Both the position numbers and the translations under genes were made by a program. The notes beneath the pieces were generated by a model. It saw only the letters and a program-made list of their open reading frames with translations, searched no databases and was not told where the DNA came from. Below are positions 57,699 through 64,000 of a DNA stretch of 64,000 nucleotides, in pieces. The stretch comes from Psococerastis gibbosa (lineage: Eukaryota; Arthropoda; Insecta; Psocodea; Psocidae), in the NCBI GenBank assembly GCA_963971405.1, contig OZ020489.1:8308001-8372000 (forward strand), given 5' to 3'. The stretch's first letter is position 1. Each line of letters begins with the position of its first letter.

Positions 57699-58065
57699 CT
57701 TAGACCATATAATACTCTAGACACGGCATTCTACCTACAGATGCACTGCATGAGAAAGTTGGGGCACCAACATTATGTTTATCGTTTGCCAGAGGATGAC
57801 GTCACAGCCCAGATTACCTAGCAACAGAGACTTTTTTGCCAGGTAACCTGGACTAGTTTGTTTTTTGAAAAAGTTTTACCAAAGTTTAAAAATTTCCTCT
57901 CACTCTAATTAATTAATTAACTGAATAAAACTAGAAAACAATAAGTTCACGCCTCTAAAAGCAGCTGCTTTTGGGCTTTTGCCTATGTGTGACGTCATTT
58001 AATGTTGGCCCCTCGGAAATTCTAACATGGCGTGTCTAGAGTATTACATACTGTATATGGTCTAA
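57699..58065. mobile_element. hAT-type MITE copy
   Basis: CTTAGACCATATAATACTC left end and TATGGTCTAA right end; TGACGTCA at 57797-57804 and 57990-57997. Middle part shorter than 1615-2020. Confidence 0.8.
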
Positions 58066-58784
58066 ATATATATATATAGCCAAACAAGATAATTTGAAAA
58101 TGGAATGTGTTCTATTTGTAAAGGTTAATGGCAATGGTGTAATACTATTTAACAATGCCTCTATTCTCAATGCCTCTAATGACTATTAACAAAAGAGGCA
58201 ATACAAGTTCAACTAACCCTTTGTTAAATAGAATGTGCTCTTCAAAATTGTTCTGTTTACATTTTTAACCTCAAGAATAAGTTAATACTAAACGGCATAG
58301 TCGGCACAGAAATTAGCAAAAGCTTTTGCACACAATTAATATTTCTGACAGATTGGTTTCAAAGCAATTGGGAGCAATAAAGGAACTAGAAGCTCCTCCC
58401 AAATTACGCAATAACGTTGTTATCTAAGAAAATAATTTCCTGAGAATCCTCTTAGATGGTTGTCAAATATGATAGACAGTAAACAAAAATTAATGGCAGT
58501 GGAAGAAAGTTGTTTATTTGGACTCTGACATTCAGTAAATTGGCCCTAACGACTACTAATGGCAACTCGACCGATAGTCGAGCAGCGAGCAAGCAATGCT
58601 GACAGATAGTTTATACGGGCAAAGTTCAATATGAACGTGCTGTACTGCACGCAAGCATTTATATGAAAATTGTAGAGATTTCCCACTAAGAGAGTGGACA
58701 GCAAGGCAGTGTTTTTATCGTGTATGATCCTGGGGACACTACTTAAAATACATGAGACATTCATGAACGTATTCTTAAGAGTGT
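58066..58784. other. Repeat relics and unique sequence
   Basis: 58115-58230 matches the 958-1090 repeat and its inverse. 'gttctgtttacattttt' relics of the 18767 MITE lie near 57640 and 58250. The rest is unrecognised. Confidence 0.5.
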
Positions 58785-59030
58785 AGTAGTAGTAGTATGG
58801 TTGGACACAGTCCCAGGCCACGGTGTGGGCCCATAGGACAGTGGACCTCCTGATTATAGTGGATTCCGAACCACTTGGGAAACACAGTGAAGTCACACGA
58901 TTAGTTCGGAGGTGACCAGGACAAGTCCTACCATGTTTCCCTACCGGCTCTGTGCACACGACCAAGTTATTTGCATCTTTGAGCCTGCTCTGGTCCGCTG
59001 GATTAAACTTGGTAAGGCGGCCGGCCTTCC
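58785..59030 (+). repeat. Family E, subfamily with (TAG)n end
   Basis: Nearly identical to 37270-37520; (TAG)n at 58785-58797. Confidence 0.75.
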
Positions 59031-59116
59031 GTTGGATATTGGCAGCCCTTACTAAGTTACTAAAATATTGCTTCAGTTAAGTTGTAAATTGTAAATATTA
59101 AATACACAGTGTAAAA

Positions 59117-59315
59117 AAATAAATAAGGACTTTTTTGTTCTATTACAAAGCCAACCTAGCGGAGTTAGGGCTATAAAGCCTTCTCTTACACTCAACTAGG
59201 AAAGCCCGGGACCGCCTGCTTTACATGCCCTCCGAAGCATGGCCAGAAAATGTTGGAAGTGTAGGACTGGAAACAACAACCTTTCGGGTGAAAGTCAGAG
59301 TCTCTACATGTCTTC
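59117..59315 (-). repeat. SINE-A copy
   Basis: Body intact; a few bases around box A lost at the end. Confidence 0.8.
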
Positions 59316-59551
59316 ACATCTGCATATTATGGGGTATTATTAATTTTTAGGTTTGTAGTTTTTTCATGGTATCTATTATACGCGCAATTTTAGCCCTAAA
59401 TCATTTTTAAGAAAAAGCTACGGTAGCAAAAATTAAAAATACCCTACAATATGAAGCATGAAGTAGAATAAAATGCCGGTAAAAACAACGGATTTTGGGG
59501 TACCTACTGTATTTCCTACGGGATGTCGGCCTACACTCTTAAGCAATTCAT

Positions 59552-60177
59552 TAGTTTATACTTCACTACTACTTGTGTTTTTATTAATAAAAAAGTTTGA
59601 GCAAAAGCATATACTAAATATATGTACATATATAGACATAATTGGTTGCAAATACCTCATACACCTGAAACTCATGTAGTAATAGTTCATGAACTACCCT
59701 GTTTGTCTTTCTTTTTGATGTAGTAAGACATGTTTAAATAATTCTCGCACCCCCAGGGCGGTGAAAGGGGAATCTACTGCCCCTTTTCCATTTAGAGACG
59801 CCCATGTTTGGAGGGTCAACTAAATCGAGACGCTATAGTGATTAAGGAAGCTATGTTTATTGTTTATTTAGTTTATTCATCACTACTACTTGTGTTTTTA
59901 TTAATAAAAAAGTTTGAGCAAAAGCATATACTAAATATATGTACATATATAGACATAATTGGTTGCAAATACCTCATACACCTGAAACTCATGTAGTAAT
60001 AGTTCATGAATTAATCTGTTTGCCTTTCTTTTTGATGTAGTAAGACATGTTTAAATAATTCTCGCACCCCCAGGGCGGTGAAAGGGGAATCTGCTGCCCC
60101 TTTTCCATTTAGAGACGCCCATGTTTGGAGGGTCATCTAAATTGAGACGCTATAGTGATTAAGGAAGCTATGTTTAG
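59552..60177. repeat. 317-bp tandem duplication
   Basis: cactactacttgtgttttta at 59564 and 59881, and all following blocks to 'ggaagctatgttta', repeat with period 317. Few differences, so it is young. Confidence 0.9.
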
Positions 60178-60671
60178 ACCAAGTCTGCAGCTGCAACAAC
60201 AGCCTTGCTTAAATTAGAGTCAATTCATTGCTATGCGAACTACGTCGTAGCCATTGATCAGTAATATCGCCGACAAGCTTACTATGCACCGAAAATTAAT
60301 TATAACAAGAACATTTCTCGGATAGACAATAAGCATGGCAGCAACCTCAACTTAGGGTCCCAAAATCCCCCGCACTCGGATCGTTAGTTGCTTAACTTAT
60401 TGGTAGCCCACTAACATGATCTCGGTGCAAAGTTTGATTGTTCTTCATCCACTGTGATGGTTGTGATAACTTAGTTTAAATGTCTATGTAAATAGTGGAC
60501 GCTTTACCAGAACTTCTTCGAACACCGGCATTTTCTTATGTTGTTGTTTTTTTGCAGGAAAAAATGTTATACTATACATATTAACTTTTGAAATAATTTG
60601 TAAATCAAAATAGGTTTGCTGGTAGAGTAGCCGTTTGGAGCTAAACCTCGCCTAATATAAAGACGTTTTTA
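60178..60671. other. Intron sequence, nothing recognised
   Basis: No exon or repeat recognised. Confidence 0.5.
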
Positions 60672-60815
60672 ATTTAATTAATAAGGACTTTTTGTTCTAT
60701 TACTAAGCCAACCTAGCGGAGTTAGGGCCATAAAGCCCTCTCTTACACTCAACTAGGAAGGCCCGGGCCCGCCTGCTTTACATGCCCTCCGAAGCATGGC
60801 CAGAAAATGTAGCTA
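60672..60815 (-). repeat. SINE-A, head truncated
   Basis: Tail and body on the minus strand; the tRNA-like head is missing. Confidence 0.75.
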
Positions 60816-60907
60816 GTGTTTAATTTCAATTCATTTAGGACTAAGTTCAATTTAAGGAAGGAAAAAAATTGATTTAGGTGGAGTGGCAGGGGATCCGGGG
60901 CAACCAA

Positions 60908-61131
60908 GCAAGACATGTAGTGTAGTGGTACGGACTCTGACTTTCACCCGAAAGGTTGTTGGTTCGAGTCCCACACTGGCTAAATTTTCTGGCCATGCTT
61001 CGGAGGGCATGTAAAGCAGGCGGTCCCGGGCCTTCTTAGTTGAGTGTAAGAGAGGGCTTTATAGCCCTAACTCCGCTAGGTAGGCTTAGTAATAGGAACA
61101 ATAAAAAGTCCTTATTTATTTATTTATTTAT
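60908..61131 (+). repeat. SINE-A, best preserved copy
   Basis: Perfect box A TAGTGTAGTGG (60918-60928) and box B GGTTCGAGTCC (60961-60971), full body, (TTTA)n tail. The most likely copy to be transcribed. Confidence 0.88.
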
Positions 61132-61316
61132 TGAGATACTTTTTTGACGAAATCTATCAAATTATACAAAACTAGTCCCTTTCTTAAATATGCCCCCCCC
61201 CCCCAATATCCTAAGAGCTAAGAAGTGTGTAACCGGAGAAGGGTCTTGTACCCACAAGTTTCTAGTCCTCCCATTATGACATGTATATGCATAAGCTTAG
61301 ATATGCGCTTATTTTG

Positions 61317-61620
61317 GAATGATCGTGTCCATAATGTCGAGGTTCTGAGGCGAGCAGTAGCCGAGTTGCTGCTGACCGTTAAGAAACTGAAACTAACAAA
61401 CTTTGGCCATGTGATAAGGAACGAAAACCATCGCCTTCTGCATGTTATAATCAAAGGAGTGATAGAAGAACTGGGGGCTTCCGGGAGAAGATGAACATCC
61501 TGATTGAAAAAGTGGTTTAGCGACTTCCCTTTTCAGAGCAGCAGTCTCCAAGGTCCAAATTTCCATGACTCGTAGCTAATGAGGCATTTAAAGAAGAGGA
61601 AGAAGAAAAAGATTGTAAAA
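61317..61620 (+). repeat. Non-LTR (type 2) 3' end
   Basis: Frame reads VEVLRRAVAELLLTVKKLKL then TNFGHVIRNENHRLLHVII, the GHVIR block near the C-terminus of RTE-like ORF2. It is followed by the type 2 tail 'cttcccttttcagagcagc' and a (GAA)n end. Confidence 0.75.
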
Positions 61621-62879
61621 GGGACTTGAGGAACTATTAACAGTAATGAACAGCTATCAATAAGCCCCGAGGCTTAAGTACGTACGTAAAAAGTGCCCCA
61701 AATTTAGAAGAAAAACCGGATGTACCATTACCCTTTGAATACACGCTTAATAAAAATGTCCGACCGTGACCTAATGATAATATTTTTCAAAATAACGTTT
61801 TTGTCAGGGGTCAAATGGATCCAGTTTCAACTAGACTTTTGATAGTTGCTGACCCATGGGTCACCGAGTCAGACTAACACTTTCATTTTCATGATATCAA
61901 AATTGATACTAAAAATGTGCAACGCAACGCAATAATTGGCCAGCGTCTGGAAAAAAAATTGCGCAATCATTTACGTAAAGGATTAAGACTTCCGAATTCT
62001 ATATCATAGTTTCTATTAATGTATAACAGGGTTTTTGATGGACATTATGTGACCGTGAATAACACCGATCTGCCACAGATATTGAACATTAATTTAATAA
62101 ATTTTCTTAATAATATTAAATTAATTTAATAAATAAGTAAAACTGTTATTTGAGCAACTGCGGGCCTCCGGGATACAATCATAAAAGGTTACGATTTGCT
62201 GCTGAGTTGAAAACTAATGACAACACTGAACACTCTCAAACTCAGGTAACGCCTGATTTCCCATAGGCTTAACATAAGGCGAGGCGCGACTCATCTCCTG
62301 AAAAGGGTTGAGAAAATTGTGGTCCCAGGAAAGAGGAGAAGAAGGAGACAGAAGAGGACGCTGCCGAGAAGGATCCAGACAGACATAGAAAAACTCACTC
62401 TTCCACACTAGGACACCCTAGATAGAGCGATGAGGGAGTGCCAATGTCGAACCCGGTAACGAGCGGGTAGAGTGAAAGTAAGTTGTGTCACTGCAGATTT
62501 CGAACACAGATGTTGACAAAACCCATGAAAGTACGTTTTCTGAACGACCCAGGCCCATCAGCCCAGATTCTACTTCATCATCTGATTCTGGACATGAAAG
62601 TCTTTCTAATTACAAAAACTACAACGATTCGATATCGTGAATGTATTTATATCAAAAACAGTGTTTCATTTCTTTTAATTTGTGATCAGACAGTATGTCA
62701 CTTTCAGTTAGTGGATCTCAATAGAGAAACTACTCTAATCCGGAAATTAAGCTGCAGAGCTATAACATCGATAATAACACTAATTTGTGCTAATTCGATG
62801 ATAAGGCAAGGTTAATTCGAGCAAATGTCTCAATCAGACACACTTAAGTACACTGTAAACTTATATAGACTGCTAACTG
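61621..62879. other. Intron sequence, nothing recognised
   Basis: Frames at 62214-62408 (minus) and 62483-62815 (plus) have no recognisable domain and no PDE4 match. Confidence 0.5.
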
Positions 62880-63110
62880 AGACACGAAGGGCTCCTCAAG
62901 AACATCATTGAGGGTATGGTTGAAGGCACCAACTCAAGAGGACGACAGAGGAAGGAGTACCTAGAGGATGTCATGAAGAACCTAGGGTGCGACACCTATA
63001 AAAGACTGAAAAGGACCGCACAAAACAGACAAGAGTGGAGGAGAAGAATACAACATTCGCTGCAATACCTAGATTGCAACTCGAGAAGAAGAACTGGGTC
63101 ATTTTGCAAG
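62880..63110 (+). repeat. Non-LTR (type 3) ORF2 C-terminus
   Basis: IIEGMVEGTNSRGRQRKEYL, then TYKRLKRTAQNRQEWRRRI: the 'GRGR-R--Y---V ... A-(N/D)R-EWR' tail of non-LTR polyproteins. A sister copy of the final part is at 55155. Confidence 0.75.
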
Positions 63111-63149
63111 TGGAAAGTGTTTTTTTTTTTTTTAAGAAGTTTTCTGTCA

Positions 63150-63430
63150 TTTTTTGCGGAGGGGGCGGGAAATCCCCATTTTAAATTCCTACAGAATAGT
63201 ACAAATAAGGTCACGCGATATGGTTTTTATGAACCTATGTACATACCAAGTTCCATCGAATTCGATCGAGTGGTCTTCCCAAAATTCGATGCACAGACTA
63301 ACAGACAGGCATTTCGTACAAACCACGTTCTTTTTAGTCTTGCCACTTCAAAACGTGTTTAAATCCTTTAAAATCTCGAAATCGGAAATTTTGAACATCA
63401 AAAAGCTTCGCTTACATATATAGACAATAA
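63150..63430 (-). repeat. Diverged Helentron-like 5' end
   Basis: Same order of blocks as the 800-bp family (agacaggcatttcgta, aaaacgtg, aaatctcgaaatcggaaat), but with many changes and no matching end, so a related older family. Confidence 0.55.
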
Positions 63431-63464
63431 AACAGAGAATAGACAAGCAATAAACGAATAGTCT

Positions 63465-63835
63465 TCAAAGCAGCTGAGCTTCTGAGTAATGCCATATGGT
63501 CTCAGAGGCGATGACGCGAAAATCCATAATCTGCACCTCCTCGTGGTGAAGATGGAAGCGCGTAATGGAAGCGCGTAATGGCGACTGAACAGATAGGTGC
63601 CCAAGTTTGAGCCGGGATAACCGAAAAACACTGTATTTTCTATCCAGGGTACTCTTTTGTCCTGGGGTTGGGGCACTGGCCCCGAAGGCGGAGGAACTCA
63701 ATGAAGAGCCAACGGCATAAGGATGCAGAAGGCAACGGGAAACCACTGCACTACAATTCCCTAGTATAGTTATCAAGACTACAATTCTTATGTTGTTCAC
63801 TGATCTTCAATAGAAGAGGCATTAGAAGAACATGA
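63465..63835 (+). repeat. Family D repeat, longest copy
   Basis: Includes 'cacctcctcgtggtgaagatg', 'ggcactggccccgaaggcgg' and 'gggaaaccactgcactac'; a short internal duplication (ggaagcgcgtaat) at 63552-63577. Confidence 0.75.
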
Positions 63836-64000
63836 AGCAGTAATGAATTTCAGTGCGTGTCAATTGGCAATTTGAGATGATGGGTAGCGCATTGGTTTGT
63901 AGGTCATGTTCGTTGGTGTATATTCTGTAGTTAATATACAGAATATTACCTATCTACATCTATTCAAATGCAAAACGCGATAGGTGGGGGAACATATCAT
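63836..64000. other. End of window, nothing recognised
   Basis: A small palindrome (ttctgtagttaatatacagaa) at 63930-63951. No exon recognised. Confidence 0.5.

Overview
Animal nuclear DNA, AT-rich and packed with repeats. It is best read as about 64 kb of intron and exon sequence from one large gene on the minus strand, a cAMP-specific phosphodiesterase of the PDE4/dunce family. Five exons can be followed by protein similarity and by splice sites (transcription order 13700-13607, 6014-5803, 2911-2813, 1542-1378, 928-829). They join in one open frame of 223 codons plus one base, from the second half of UCR2, through the linker, into the catalytic domain as far as HDVDHPG. The remaining catalytic exons lie beyond position 1. 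The first half of UCR2 and UCR1 were not found and probably lie beyond position 64000 or in a part I could not recognise. The peptide is very close to what I recall of insect dunce (for example YVKDNPFHNSLHAADV), so the source is most likely an insect with a large genome; the order is not decided.

A possible sixth exon lies at 43721-43611: a 37-codon ORF with its own ATG, an upstream in-frame stop, a strong membrane helix and a consensus donor AAG|GTAAGA in phase 0. That is the phase and residue (Lys) at which vertebrate supershort PDE4 first exons join the FKRMLN exon. It could encode a membrane-anchored short dunce isoform from an internal promoter. A 196-bp tandem duplication lies just upstream of it.

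Layout. 1-6.3 kb: four exons with SINEs, a hAT MITE and a fold-back element in short introns. 6.3-13.6 kb: a 7.6-kb intron with two inverted Helentron-like elements. 13.7-43.6 kb: repeat-rich, with a tRNA-like gene (17.0 kb), Harbinger and hAT MITEs, non-LTR fragments and a 1.4-kb satellite (25.2-26.7 kb). 43.6-44.2 kb: candidate first exon. 44.2-64 kb: more repeats, a histone H2B fragment inside a SINE (45.8 kb), and a non-repetitive GC-richer island with a perfect CRE (49.3-49.5 kb).

Recurring families, named here only for reference: SINE-A (tRNA-derived, perfect Pol III boxes A and B), SINE-B (box A-like head, T-run end), SINE-C, family D, family E with (AAC)n or (TAC)n tails, an 800-bp Helentron-like family, hAT-type MITEs with 8-bp duplications, Harbinger-type MITEs with TTA/TAA duplications, a 385-bp fold-back family, and 3' ends of at least four non-LTR retrotransposon families. 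Nested insertions give relative ages. No bacterial genes, CRISPR arrays, rRNA or complete autonomous transposon were seen. Repeat edges are read by eye and are accurate to a few bases only where a target duplication is given.
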